DNA from: Lachnospiraceae bacterium UBA6987
Lineage (GTDB): Bacteria; Bacillota; Clostridia; Lachnospirales; Lachnospiraceae
Assembly (NCBI GenBank): GCA_002449955.1
Contig: DJYD01000020.1
Coordinates: 17,270-81,269, forward strand
Direction: 5' to 3'
Length of the DNA: 64,000 bases
The notes under the pieces are model-generated. The model was not told the DNA's origin and did no database searches. It saw only the letters and a program-made list of their open reading frames with translations. Position numbers and translations under genes: made by a program. Below, piece after piece: positions 1 to 8,200 of this stretch. Every line of letters begins with the position of its first letter. Positions within the stretch are counted from its first letter, which is position 1.

Positions 1-875
1 AAACGCGGCTGTTTTAAGGCTGCCCGGTCACCCGCTTTTAACGCGATCTGATATTCCGTTTCCAGTGCATCTTTTGCCCGCTCTTTTTCTGCATCGGCAA
101 AGGCCGCATGGTACTTTCCTTCATAGTGCCGGTCGATCCCTTCAAGGAGAGCAATCATCTCCTTCTGATGAGTCACATGCTTTGCCGGATCCCGCCAGAT
201 CCTGACCGTCCATGAATCCTTCACCCCTTCATTGTGGCGAGACATAGGCTGCTTCAGGTAGCGGATCATGCCGTTAAATGCGGCATACATCAGCAAAGTA
301 TAGTCACCGACGTCCAGCATGGAAAAGCATTTCGGCGGATCTACATAGGCACTTTTTCGCACCATGAAAGAATTGGTGGCAAAAAGGCCTGCCCCGCGGC
401 GAATGATCTCCTCCGCGTCATAATCCCTGTCTTCCGGCTCCGGCGGATATACCTCATCTTCCGCCTCATCTGTTCCCACAATGTGTTTGTAGGCGGCATG
501 CACGCACATGCTGTAATCCGGGTGCGAGCGCAGAAAATCCACCTGGCGCTGAAGCTTGTGAGGATCCGTCCAGGAATCGTCGCATTCGCAAAAAGCAATA
601 TATTCACCCGAAGAAATCGGGATCAGAAGATCCCGGATAATATTCACGTCTGGATTGTAAAACTGGTTTTCTGTTTCGTAATAGCCGCGTATCTTTCCGG
701 GATACCGGGTTTCATAGTCACGCAGGATTTCTGCCGTCCGGTCCGTCGATGCATCATCATGAACCAGGATCTCATAAGGAAAGTCCGTTTGCTGGCAGAG
801 CATACTCTCCAGAGCGCGCGCAATATAGTCCTCGTGATTGTATGCGAGGCAGGCAACAGTTACCAAAGCTGGCAT
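1..875 (-). CDS. Family 2 glycosyltransferase, 3'-truncated by window edge
   Basis: Reading down from an ATG at 875 the frame stays open to the left edge, so the C-terminus lies outside the window. The N-terminus reads MPALVTVACLAYNHEDYI, followed by LVHDDASTDRTAEIL and later FCECDDSWTDPHKL. These are the nucleotide-binding start and the DxD-like acidic motif of GT-A, family 2 glycosyltransferases, which move a sugar from a nucleotide donor to an envelope acceptor on the cytoplasmic side of the membrane. The gene starts 44 bp after the DegT aminotransferase on the same strand, so the two are probably cotranscribed and serve one polysaccharide or teichoic acid pathway. Donor and acceptor cannot be read from the sequence. 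Confidence 0.88.
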   Translation of the reverse strand, partial: MPALVTVACLAYNHEDYIARALESMLCQQTDFPYEILVHDDASTDRTAEILRDYETRYPGKIRGYYETENQFYNPDVNIIRDLLIPISSGEYIAFCECDDSWTDPHKLQRQVDFLRSHPDYSMCVHAAYKHIVGTDEAEDEVYPPEPEDRDYDAEEIIRRGAGLFATNSFMVRKSAYVDPPKCFSMLDVGDYTLLMYAAFNGMIRYLKQPMSRHNEGVKDSWTVRIWRDPAKHVTHQKEMIALLEGIDRHYEGKYHAAFADAEKERAKDALETEYQIALKAGDRAALKQPR

Positions 876-919
876 ATCAAGAACCCCTTCCGGGCAGTTT
901 ATTATCGGATTGACAGTCA

Positions 920-2020
920 TTAACGGAGGACAAGATCGCAGATGCGGTCAATATCATCCGCAGAAAGATCCGCATACATCGGCAGTGTCAGCACGCGGTC
1001 GGCAATATGAGCCGCTACTGGCGTCTTTTCCTTGCCTGCCGTCGGGAACTCTCGGTAACAGGCATAGTCGTTGGTCAGCGGATAAAAATATTTGCGGGCA
1101 AAAATCCCTTCTTCGGCAAGCTGGGCGGCGATTTCATCACGGCTTTTTTTGAATCCGTCAAAGATCACCGGGAAGTAGGCATAGTTGGGGGTGGTATCCT
1201 TCTGTGGTTTCGGCATAATAATCCCCGGCACACCATCCAGTCTTGCATGATAATGTGTCCATACGTCTTTTCGCTTTCCGATTTCCGTCTCCAGATGCCG
1301 GAGATTGCATATCCCCATAGCCGCCTGAAACTCATTCATCTTGGCGTTTCCGCCGATATAAACACATTCTTCGGCATTGCGTATGCCGAAATTCTTGCGG
1401 TCATTCATCTCCTGGACGACGGCATCGTCTTTGAAGCAGACTGCACCGCCCTCAATGGTATGAAACACCTTCGTCGCATGGAAGCTGAACATGGACATAT
1501 CGCCGAAGTTCGCTGTGCTTATCCCCTTATAGCGAACGGCAAAGGCATGGGCCGCATCATACACAACTTTCAAATGATAACGCGCAGCAATCTCCGCGAT
1601 CTTCTCTACGTCGCAGACATTGCCGTATACGTGGACCGGAACGATCGCCGCCGTCTTCTCTGTGATCAGCGATTCGATTTTGTCCGCATCGATCGTATAA
1701 TCCCGGTCATTGATATCGCAAAACACAGGAACAAGGCCGTTCCGGCTGATGGCATGCGTAGTCGAGACAAAGGTAAACGGCGTCGTGATGACCTCCCCGC
1801 CTTCGGGGAGGTTCATCGCGGCGACTGCGTTTTCCAATGCCAGATGCCCGTTTGTATACAGAACGACATGGGGAACATCCAGAAAACGCTCCAGTGAGTG
1901 CTGAAGCTCCTGATGCTTATCTCCCATATTGGTCAGCCAGCGGCTGTCCCACAGATCTCTGATTTCCTCGATGTATTCTTCAAAATTCGGCATTGAGGAC
2001 CGGGTCACATTGATACGCAT
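920..2020 (-). CDS. DegT/DnrJ/EryC1/StrS family PLP-dependent sugar aminotransferase
   Basis: The 366-residue protein has the fold-type I layout of nucleotide-sugar aminotransferases. TTPFTFVSTTHAI (about 79-91), VPVHVYGNVCD (about 127-137), VVYDAAHAF with the PLP-pairing Asp155, and the Schiff-base Lys184 in SFHATKVFHTIEGGA are all visible. The family transfers an amino group from glutamate to a keto sugar nucleotide, giving an amino sugar for surface glycans. Length is normal. The ATG at 2020 follows a good site (AAAGGAGAGCT). The glycosyltransferase downstream fits a glycan pathway. The exact sugar (for example a 3- or 4-amino-deoxy hexose) is not determinable here. Confidence 0.93.
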   Translation of the reverse strand: MRINVTRSSMPNFEEYIEEIRDLWDSRWLTNMGDKHQELQHSLERFLDVPHVVLYTNGHLALENAVAAMNLPEGGEVITTPFTFVSTTHAISRNGLVPVFCDINDRDYTIDADKIESLITEKTAAIVPVHVYGNVCDVEKIAEIAARYHLKVVYDAAHAFAVRYKGISTANFGDMSMFSFHATKVFHTIEGGAVCFKDDAVVQEMNDRKNFGIRNAEECVYIGGNAKMNEFQAAMGICNLRHLETEIGKRKDVWTHYHARLDGVPGIIMPKPQKDTTPNYAYFPVIFDGFKKSRDEIAAQLAEEGIFARKYFYPLTNDYACYREFPTAGKEKTPVAAHIADRVLTLPMYADLSADDIDRICDLVLR

Positions 2021-2053
2021 AGCTCTCCTTTCCGGCTGAGCCGGAGTTTGTTG

Positions 2054-2536
2054 TCAGCCTTCAGCAGGCAGTTCGCTCGTGCAGTGCGGGCAGCGAACCG
2101 CATCGATCGGGATCTCGCTCTTGCAGAACGGGCAGATCTTGGTCGTCGGGGCTTCCGGTTCCGGGGCAGGGGCAGCAGCAGCTTTCCTTTCCTCTTCCAG
2201 CTTCCGTAACTTGTTGATGGCCTTGACAAGCATGAAGACGATCAGGGCCAGGATCAGGAAGGTAATGATCGCGCTGATAAAGGCACCGAATTTAATGGCA
2301 ACTTCTTCCGTAACGACAGCACCAGCCGCATCGAGTTCCGCTTCTTTTAATACGATCTTGAGGGCGTCATCCAAACCGTTGACACCGGGAATCAGAGCAA
2401 GCAGAGGGTTGACAATATTCGCTGTGAAGGCACCGACTAATGCCGTAAATGCACCGCCGATAATCACGCCTATGGCCATGTCAATCATGTTGCCCTTCAG
2501 TGCGAATTCTTTGAATTCAGCAATAAATTTCTTCAT
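2054..2536 (-). CDS. mscL: Large-conductance mechanosensitive channel MscL with C-terminal zinc ribbon
   Basis: Residues 1-105 match MscL: MKKFIAEFKEFALKGNMID, the pore helix AIGVIIGGAFTALV, and a second helix IITFLILALIVFMLVKAIN. MscL opens under membrane tension to release solutes during osmotic downshock. After a basic stretch and an Ala/Pro-rich linker (about 115-130) the protein ends in CPFCKSEIPIDAVRCPHC, a four-cysteine zinc ribbon that classical MscL (about 130-140 residues) lacks; here the length is 160. The start has a strong ribosome site (GAAAGGAGCAGATC). The zinc ribbon would sit on the cytoplasmic bundle; its partner is unknown. Confidence 0.95.
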   Translation of the reverse strand: MKKFIAEFKEFALKGNMIDMAIGVIIGGAFTALVGAFTANIVNPLLALIPGVNGLDDALKIVLKEAELDAAGAVVTEEVAIKFGAFISAIITFLILALIVFMLVKAINKLRKLEEERKAAAAPAPEPEAPTTKICPFCKSEIPIDAVRCPHCTSELPAEG

Positions 2537-2577
2537 GATCTGCTCCTTTCATGAAATACAATATGAATCATTTTATT

Positions 2578-3699
2578 TTAAATGATTTCATCCGTAATTG
2601 CAAGCTTTGTTATCGCAAGAACCCGCTCAATCTGCTGCCTCGTTCCGATCGAAACACGGATGCAGTCTTTCAGGGATTCACTCTGACTGACATTTCTCAC
2701 ATAAATATCATGCTTCTCGTACCAGTCCAGGATCGCCGTTTTGGTCTTCTCGGCGTCGCAGCGGATAAGCACAAAGTTGCCGTAGCTCGGAAATGCCTTA
2801 AAATGCCGGTCAAGCGGCGCTCGGTTCATCTCGCTGACAAACAGTGCCCTTGCGCGCGATACTTCCTCCGCATAAGCCCGCATATAATCCGCATCCTCAA
2901 GCGCCGCTGTCGCAGCAACCTGCGTAAAGGTTGTAATGTTCTTAGGATTGCGGATCCGGGAAATTGCCTGGATATTCGCCGCAGAGGCAATCAGATAGCC
3001 AAAGCGGATATTCGCAAGACCAAAAGCTTTTGACAGGGTACGCGTCACCAGCAGATTATCATAGGCTCTCACGAGAGGACAGGAAGATGCTTCGCCGGAA
3101 AATTCAATATAAGCCTCATCCAGCAGAAAGACCGTCTCCGGGAAAGCCTTCACAAAGCCTTCGACTGTCTGCCGGGAAATAAGTGTACCTGTCGGATTAT
3201 TGGGATTGCACAGATATGCCATATCCGGTTTCTCTCTGGCAAGATCCTCCGCGAATTTCTCAGGGGAAAAGACAAAATCCCGGCTCATTTCAGAATAGCA
3301 CATGGATGCGCCGGTCGACTCCGCTGTCAGCCGAAAATTATCGTAGGACGGCCAGAGAACCATGACTTTTCTGCCTTCTCCGAGATATGCCCGCGAGATA
3401 TACTCATGGAGTGCGTCGGAACTGCCAAAATACTGCAGATTCTCCGACGGCATACCGGTATAATCACTCATAGCCTGCATCAGGGCGTCGTTGAAGGTTG
3501 AGGGATAAAGGTGCAGAAAATCCTCTTCCCCAATCAGTTTTGTCAGCGCCTCCTTCACCTTCGGCGACGGGGCTACCGTGGCTTCATTCCAGTCAAGCTT
3601 CAGAATGCCGCCGCGCTCGTCCGCAGGCACTGACCAGATCTTGTGGGATGCCACCTTATACGGTTTCAGATTCAATAAACGCGGATTGACGCGGATCAT
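2578..3699 (-). CDS. Class I/II PLP aminotransferase, histidinol-phosphate aminotransferase-like
   Basis: The 373-residue protein shows the HisC-type motifs: LDWNEA near 35-40, CNPNNPTG at 164-171, DEAYIEF at 194-200 and the PLP lysine Lys224 in TRTLSKAFGLANIRFGY. It could act as histidinol-phosphate aminotransferase, but no other his gene is present. It overlaps the upstream cytidylyltransferase by 4 bp (ATGA) and lies in a lic-like locus. A role in making or processing the aminoalkyl group (choline-, ethanolamine- or aminoethylphosphonate-like) that LicD attaches is therefore more likely. AGGAGG sits just upstream of the ATG. Family certain, substrate inferred. Confidence 0.85.
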   Translation of the reverse strand: MIRVNPRLLNLKPYKVASHKIWSVPADERGGILKLDWNEATVAPSPKVKEALTKLIGEEDFLHLYPSTFNDALMQAMSDYTGMPSENLQYFGSSDALHEYISRAYLGEGRKVMVLWPSYDNFRLTAESTGASMCYSEMSRDFVFSPEKFAEDLAREKPDMAYLCNPNNPTGTLISRQTVEGFVKAFPETVFLLDEAYIEFSGEASSCPLVRAYDNLLVTRTLSKAFGLANIRFGYLIASAANIQAISRIRNPKNITTFTQVAATAALEDADYMRAYAEEVSRARALFVSEMNRAPLDRHFKAFPSYGNFVLIRCDAEKTKTAILDWYEKHDIYVRNVSQSESLKDCIRVSIGTRQQIERVLAITKLAITDEII

Positions 3700-4604
3700 A
3701 CTCTTCCCTCCTGATATCTCTCGTATGAAGGATCGATCGCCTTCAGTTCGGCAAAGGTATCGATCTCAACGATATCCTCTTCTGTGCAGGGTCTGATCTC
3801 TACACGGTAACGATCCTTCAGCACGGACATGGGAACCTGCTCCCAGTAATATTCACGGCCGCCGGGCATATTCACGACGGTTTCCAGATCTTCTGCCATG
3901 CGCGCCCCGTCCTCGCTGTTCCAGTAAGAGATTCCGATCACCTGATAGCAGTTCAGTCCGCCGCGCTTTTCATCCTGAATGATTCCGTTTTTAACCGGGA
4001 AGCACCAGTCATCCGTCCGTTCCTTGTAAATTCCGAGGAAATCCGAAGCGTAATGATATTTTGTGATCACCTGAGGATTCTGGATCAGCAGGTCCGCGTC
4101 AAAAATATAGGCATTTTGCAGTTCATCCTTGACGCAAAGTGCCGACAGGATATTATTGGCCTCTGCATAGCGGGGGTTTTCCGCAAAGCGGATCATCGGA
4201 TATTTTTCTTTCAGGACATCAAACTTCTCGGCCATATATCCGCGGACAATCACGATATCCTCGATGCCTGCTGCCAGAACGGCGTCAATCAGGCCGTCGA
4301 TCAGGCGCTTTCCGCCAACCGTAACCAGAGGCTTAGGCGTCTCAAGGGTTACCGGAGCAAGGCGGGAACCAAAACCGGCGGCAATGAATATCGCACGTTT
4401 TGCGCGGTATGGCTGCAGGGCGGAAAGACCGCTTTCCGTAATACGCCCCGCCTTCATCAGTCCGCGTTCCGTGAGACTGCGCACCAACTGATTGACCGAC
4501 CCCAGCGAATATCCGGTCGCTGACGCCAGTTTTCTCTGCGACAGCGCTTCATTTGTCTTTGTCAGCTCCACCAGGAGCCGAAATGCTTTCCGGCTTAGCT
4601 TCAT
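3696..4604 (-). CDS. Winged-helix / LicC-like cytidylyltransferase fusion
   Basis: An N-terminal winged-helix DNA-binding domain (about 1-65, including LSQRKLASATGYSLGSVNQL) is fused to a sugar/choline nucleotidyltransferase domain (FIAAGFGSRLAPVT near 73-86, then PKPLVTVGGKRLID, and YIFDADLLI as the metal-binding acidic motif). LicC enzymes couple phosphocholine to CTP to give CDP-choline for LicD. The start was set at the ATG at 4604 because AGGAGGAAGGC lies directly before it; an in-frame TTG at 4625 is less likely. The promoter upstream carries a long inverted repeat, so the DNA-binding part may regulate its own operon. The substrate might instead be another phospho-amino alcohol or phosphonate. 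Confidence 0.85.
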   Translation of the reverse strand: MKLSRKAFRLLVELTKTNEALSQRKLASATGYSLGSVNQLVRSLTERGLMKAGRITESGLSALQPYRAKRAIFIAAGFGSRLAPVTLETPKPLVTVGGKRLIDGLIDAVLAAGIEDIVIVRGYMAEKFDVLKEKYPMIRFAENPRYAEANNILSALCVKDELQNAYIFDADLLIQNPQVITKYHYASDFLGIYKERTDDWCFPVKNGIIQDEKRGGLNCYQVIGISYWNSEDGARMAEDLETVVNMPGGREYYWEQVPMSVLKDRYRVEIRPCTEEDIVEIDTFAELKAIDPSYERYQEGRV

Positions 4605-4626
4605 GCCTTCCTCCTGCCCATGCAAA

Positions 4627-4669
4627 GGGCGTTCATTTTTCAGTAATTATATCACCGAAATGAACGCCC
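4627..4669. promoter_or_regulatory. Inverted repeat flanking the -10 box of the cytidylyltransferase promoter
   Basis: A perfect 12-bp inverted repeat: GGGCGTTCATTT at 4627-4638 and AAATGAACGCCC at 4658-4669, separated by 19 bp. One arm lies in the promoter spacer and the other just after the transcription start. The placement fits an operator; binding by the winged-helix domain of the gene it controls is an inference. It is not followed by a T-run on the minus strand, so a terminator for licD is less likely. Confidence 0.7.
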
Positions 4670-4674
4670 GTCAA
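4646..4674 (-). promoter_or_regulatory. Sigma-A promoter of the cytidylyltransferase-aminotransferase operon
   Basis: Minus-strand TTGACG (4674-4669) and a perfect TATAAT (4651-4646) with a 17-bp spacer. Start of transcription is expected near 4639, about 35 nt before the ATG at 4604. It separates the two-gene operon from licD. Confidence 0.8.
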
Positions 4675-4705
4675 GAAAAAGTGTTCAATTTTTCAAAGAA
4701 AAAAC

Positions 4706-5632
4706 TCAGGATTGAACAGACGCAAGATAAGCCGCAAGGGCTTCTGCATAGGTCACTTCCGGCTGCATATCCTCATCCGAGTGATCCGTTCCGCGTTTTT
4801 CAAGCGGAGGATAAGCATGCCAGTCGCCGTACTGGGAGGTCAGAAAGCTGTCATAGCCTGCAGGCACCGGGAGTTCAATCGATTCAAAAGGCAGCCTGAT
4901 GATGCCGTTAAAGCAATCTTTCCGGAAATAATTGTGGTGGAAAGCATCTAAGGTAATCACGGCATGAGAAAGATAAGGGGCGCCCGTCCCGTTAAACTGT
5001 CTGGCAAGCGCTTCCACCTCACGGACATTGTCCATCGGATCCCTCCCCGACCAGGTTTCGGCGCGGGCTTTATCTTTCCCGGAAAGATAAGGATTACTGC
5101 GGCGCATATAATTGGAATTGTCAATACACAGCTCCCGTATCCGGTTATAATACACTTCTGTGCCTTCAGACTCCCATTCATCCAGGGGGAAAATATCCAG
5201 GTAAATCCCCATATTGAAGCCCTGGAAAGCAAACGCCGGATTGATCGCAGAAGTCTTTACGTTGCGAAGTCTGGCAAAGGTAAAGTAATACCCTTTCGTC
5301 CTGCCAGGTGCCTGAAGCTCATAGGGGCTGTCAAATTCTTCCATCAGAGTAAGCAGCTTCTCGTAGTCTTCCCGCGGCATACCGGCGTCCATATCATCAT
5401 CCCAGGGGATAAAGCCCCGGTGTCTTGCAGCCCCAAGCATCGATCCGCCGATCAGGAACCAGGTGAGGCCGTGCCCGCGGCAGAAACGGTCGAATTCCAT
5501 GACAAGATCCAGCAGGACCAGCCAGATTTTTTTCCGTCGGCTGCTGCAGAAAAAGTCGCAGCGCGACTCTTCCTTTAAGAATTCCTCCTGAAGCTCAGGT
5601 CTGTCCGCAAGGATCCGTTCAACTTCTGTCAT
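4706..5632 (-). CDS. licD: LicD family phosphotransferase
   Basis: The 308-residue protein carries the LicD nucleotidyltransferase-fold signature: WFLIGGSMLGAARHRGFIPWDDDMDAGM (about 59-86; first Asp pair metal-binding), and YLDIFPLDEW (about 148-157). LicD transfers phosphocholine from CDP-choline, or a related head group, to teichoic acid or other surface glycans. Length is usual. The ATG at 5632 follows AAAGGAG. A cytidylyltransferase with its own promoter lies directly downstream, so activation and transfer genes sit together. The exact head group is inferred only from the family. Confidence 0.92.
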   Translation of the reverse strand: MTEVERILADRPELQEEFLKEESRCDFFCSSRRKKIWLVLLDLVMEFDRFCRGHGLTWFLIGGSMLGAARHRGFIPWDDDMDAGMPREDYEKLLTLMEEFDSPYELQAPGRTKGYYFTFARLRNVKTSAINPAFAFQGFNMGIYLDIFPLDEWESEGTEVYYNRIRELCIDNSNYMRRSNPYLSGKDKARAETWSGRDPMDNVREVEALARQFNGTGAPYLSHAVITLDAFHHNYFRKDCFNGIIRLPFESIELPVPAGYDSFLTSQYGDWHAYPPLEKRGTDHSDEDMQPEVTYAEALAAYLASVQS

Positions 5633-5661
5633 GTTGCTTCTCCTTTATTATCATTGATTTT

Positions 5662-5690
5662 ATTCTATGCCATGAAAGCGGACTTGTAAA
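5662..5690 (-). promoter_or_regulatory. licD promoter
   Basis: Minus-strand TTTACA (5690-5685), 17-bp spacer, TAGAAT (5667-5662). It overlaps, back to back, the plus-strand promoter of the PAP2 gene; the two -35 boxes share five base pairs. Confidence 0.6.
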
Positions 5691-5712
5691 CAGGCAGATT
5701 ATCAGCTATACT
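5684..5712 (+). promoter_or_regulatory. Promoter of the PAP2 phosphatase gene
   Basis: TTGTAA (5684-5689), 17-bp spacer, TATACT (5707-5712). The ATG is at 5772. The -35 box coincides with that of the divergent licD promoter, so the two genes compete for, or are jointly controlled at, one site. Confidence 0.6.
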
Positions 5713-5771
5713 GACAGCAAACAAGACCGAGTCAGCAGCAATATCGAGCCGACTGTCAGACAGGAGTCATC

Positions 5772-6686
5772 ATGGACAATGTCTTTTATTTCAACTGGGA
5801 ACCGCAGCTGATCCTGTGGCTGCAGCAGGTTCTCGGAAACTTCGGTGCGCAGATCGCATCGTTCATTTCCGCCTTCGGTGAAGAACTCATCATGGTTGCT
5901 CTCATGGGTTTCATCTACTGGTGTATCGACAAACGCTGGGGCCTTTTTCTAGGCATTAACCTGACTGCATCCGTCACCTGGAATCCCATGATCAAAAATA
6001 TTGTTCTTCGTCCCCGTCCCTATATGGTCCACGATGGTGTGAAATGTCTGAAGCCGGTGGAAAAGGGAGATATCATGGATCCCCTTATCCAGGGCTATTC
6101 CTTCCCCAGCGGGCACTCCTGCAATGCAGCCTCCGTTTATGGCTCCCTGGCCTTCTATAAGCGAAAAGCCTGGCTGACGATCGCAGCCGTTTCCGTCACC
6201 CTGCTTGTTGGTATCTCCCGCTTTATCCTGGGGGTTCACTACCCGACAGACGTACTTGCTGGCTGGGCACTTGGCCTGCTGTCCGTCATCTTTGTTTCCT
6301 GGCTGCAAAAAGTGATCAGGACGGACTGGGTCCTGTATCTGATTCTTCTGGCCACGGCGCTTCCCGGGCTTTTCTACTGCACCAGCACCGATTATTTTAC
6401 CTCGCTTGGCATGATGATCGGCACCTATCTTGGTGCCTTTGTCGAAAAGCGCTGGATCCGTTTTGAAAACACGCGCAGCGTCCCCCGCATGATTCTGAGA
6501 ACCCTTGTCGGCCTCGGGCTTTTCATTGGTTTGAACACTGTTCTCAAGCTTCCGTTCTCCAAAAGCTTTCTGGAATCAGGCCTGCCGCTTGCTCATGCTG
6601 TCCGTGTTGCACGCTACGCCGTTATTCTTTTTGTCGAGATCGCTTTATATCCTGCCTGCTTCAAACTGTTTTCGCGGAAAGCATAG
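5772..6686 (+). CDS. PAP2 superfamily membrane phosphatase
   Basis: The 304-residue protein has all three phosphatase motifs: K75 with RPRP at 80-83, PSGH at 112-115 and SRFILGVHYPTD at 149-160 (catalytic His156). Some six or more hydrophobic helices follow, including three after the catalytic domain. PAP2 enzymes dephosphorylate lipid phosphates such as phosphatidate or undecaprenyl diphosphate on the outer face of the membrane. The gene is longer than minimal PAP2 proteins because of the extra C-terminal helices. It is divergent from licD and single. Recycling of undecaprenyl phosphate for glycan synthesis is plausible but not shown. Confidence 0.92.
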   Translation: MDNVFYFNWEPQLILWLQQVLGNFGAQIASFISAFGEELIMVALMGFIYWCIDKRWGLFLGINLTASVTWNPMIKNIVLRPRPYMVHDGVKCLKPVEKGDIMDPLIQGYSFPSGHSCNAASVYGSLAFYKRKAWLTIAAVSVTLLVGISRFILGVHYPTDVLAGWALGLLSVIFVSWLQKVIRTDWVLYLILLATALPGLFYCTSTDYFTSLGMMIGTYLGAFVEKRWIRFENTRSVPRMILRTLVGLGLFIGLNTVLKLPFSKSFLESGLPLAHAVRVARYAVILFVEIALYPACFKLFSRKA

Positions 6687-6730
6687 GCGCTGCGCTCAGG
6701 TTCAGCAAAGGCATACCGCAGATCTCGTTT

Positions 6731-7810
6731 TCATGCTCTGACAGCCGTAACCGACGCCCAGTTTTCCAGACGGTTTATCGAAATGTCTTTCCAGGAAGGA
6801 TTTGCAGCAAAGGCGTTTGCCACCTCTTCCGCTCTTGTGTCAATAATGCCGGAGCTGATAAACAGTCCGCCAGGTTTTACGTATTGATCCACGGTACCGG
6901 GCAATGCCATCTTCAGGATCACCGGCGCCAGGATATTCGCCGTAACGATATCATATTGCCCTTCTGCCCCTGCTTTCACAGCAGGATTGGTCAGAATATC
7001 CCCCATCAGCAGCCGGAAACGGCTGCTTTTTTCATCCAGATGATTTAACTTCAGGTTTTCATACACAACAGCCTCACAAGCCGGATCGACCTCGGTTGCT
7101 GTCACGCTCTCTGCACCGGAAAGCAAGGCGGCAAATGCCAGAACGCCGCTTCCGGTACCGATATCCAGAAGGCTTTTTCCCTGAAGATCTATTTTGGCAA
7201 GTCCGTCAAGGCAGAGTCTCGTTGAGGCATGGGCACCTGTCCCGAAGGCAGTCCCCATTTCCAGCAGCAAAAGCTTCAGTGAACCGCTACTGATCTGTGC
7301 TCTTTTCTCTTCCGGCACTTCACTCCATGCGGGGCAGATCAGGATTCCGTTTGCCTCGATAGGGCGCGCGTACTGTTTCCATAGATTCCGCCATTCGCTG
7401 TCATGCGACAGGCTGCTTTCCAGCGAGGCCTTTTGCAGGAAGCCCTCTTCCTTCAGCCTTTTTATTCCTTCCCTGACAGCCGCTTCTATACTGCATATCT
7501 CTTCCGGCGTATAGCGCCTGTCATGGATCGTATAGGAATCATCCGTATCCGTTCCCTCCTGTGCGGCGGTTTCCTCCTCTGGATCCAGTGAAGAATGAAG
7601 ATAAAAACGAACCTTCAGTTCCCCTTTCGGGACCGTTTCATCCGGCTGCAGCTCAGCAGCGGGATCCAGAAACAGAAGGGCTTTGTCCTCTGCTGTCAGC
7701 GGATCTGCCTCTATGATTTCCAGACTGTCTATCCCCAGCTCTCCGAGCATGGCTGACACAGCCTCCTCAGCTTCTGTCTCTGTTGTAATTGTATAGCAAA
7801 GCCATTCCAT
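6731..7810 (-). CDS. prmA: Ribosomal protein L11 methyltransferase
   Basis: The 359-residue protein has the PrmA layout: an N-terminal substrate-binding part (about 1-150) and a class I methyltransferase domain with GTGAHASTRLCLDGL, the SAM-binding LLDIGTGSGVLAFAALLSGA, and the NILAPVIL motif (N of the NxxAxxI type). PrmA trimethylates lysines and the N-terminus of ribosomal protein L11. The N-terminal part is longer than in E. coli PrmA and rich in acidic residues, which is common in Firmicutes. It follows the ferredoxin gene but is separated from it by a terminator. It is convergent with the PAP2 gene (44 bp apart). Confidence 0.95.
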   Translation of the reverse strand: MEWLCYTITTETEAEEAVSAMLGELGIDSLEIIEADPLTAEDKALLFLDPAAELQPDETVPKGELKVRFYLHSSLDPEEETAAQEGTDTDDSYTIHDRRYTPEEICSIEAAVREGIKRLKEEGFLQKASLESSLSHDSEWRNLWKQYARPIEANGILICPAWSEVPEEKRAQISSGSLKLLLLEMGTAFGTGAHASTRLCLDGLAKIDLQGKSLLDIGTGSGVLAFAALLSGAESVTATEVDPACEAVVYENLKLNHLDEKSSRFRLLMGDILTNPAVKAGAEGQYDIVTANILAPVILKMALPGTVDQYVKPGGLFISSGIIDTRAEEVANAFAANPSWKDISINRLENWASVTAVRA

Positions 7811-7824
7811 GGTCTGTTCCCTTC

Positions 7825-7857
7825 AAAAAAGCGCTGCCCGTCATGCGGGCAACGCTT
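7825..7857 (-). terminator. Rho-independent terminator after the ferredoxin gene
   Basis: On the minus strand AAAGCGTTGCCCG and CGGGCAGCGCTTTTTT form a stem with a short loop followed by a T-run. It lies between the ferredoxin stop and the prmA start. Confidence 0.8.
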
Positions 7858-7890
7858 TACCTTAAGCGGCAGCCTTTCGGCTGTATTCAT

Positions 7891-8061
7891 TTAGGCGAGA
7901 TCGATAGCACCAACAGGGCAGCCAGCTGCGCAGGCACCGCATTCGATGCACTGATCGGGATTGATCTCGTACTTGCCATCGCCTTCCGAGATGGCGCCAA
8001 CAGGGCAGTTGCCGGCACAAGCGCCGCACATAATGCAAGAATCACCAATTTTATAAGCCAT
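7891..8061 (-). CDS. 2[4Fe-4S] ferredoxin
   Basis: A 56-residue clostridial-type ferredoxin with two CxxCxxCxxxCP clusters: CIMCGACAGNCP and CIECGACAAGCP. It carries low-potential electrons in anaerobic metabolism. The ATG at 8061 was chosen because GAAGGAGGAATAATT directly precedes it; a longer frame upstream lacks such a site. A sigma-A promoter and a terminator bracket it as a single-gene unit. Confidence 0.96.
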   Translation of the reverse strand: MAYKIGDSCIMCGACAGNCPVGAISEGDGKYEINPDQCIECGACAAGCPVGAIDLA

Positions 8062-8113
8062 AATTATTCCTCCTTCGGTGTTTTCAAGAGTGACCAACTT
8101 CTTGTTCCGACTT

Positions 8114-8142
8114 ATTCTATCAATAACCGATCAAGATTGCAA
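8114..8142 (-). promoter_or_regulatory. Ferredoxin promoter
   Basis: Minus-strand TTGCAA (8142-8137), 17-bp spacer, TAGAAT (8119-8114), about 50 bp before the ferredoxin start. Confidence 0.65.
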
Positions 8143-8200
8143 GTGTATTTTTTGAACTTTTTGTGAAGGATATATCCGACCTCTTTTACAGAAGTTCCCC

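Noticed and set aside
234..923. 229-codon plus-strand open frame at the left edge
   Set aside because: It lies antisense to the glycosyltransferase frame, which has clear family motifs; the plus frame has none and no ribosome site.
2578..3699. Plain annotation as histidine biosynthesis hisC
   Set aside because: Kept as a possibility only; the 4-bp overlap with a cytidylyltransferase and the absence of other his genes argue for another substrate.
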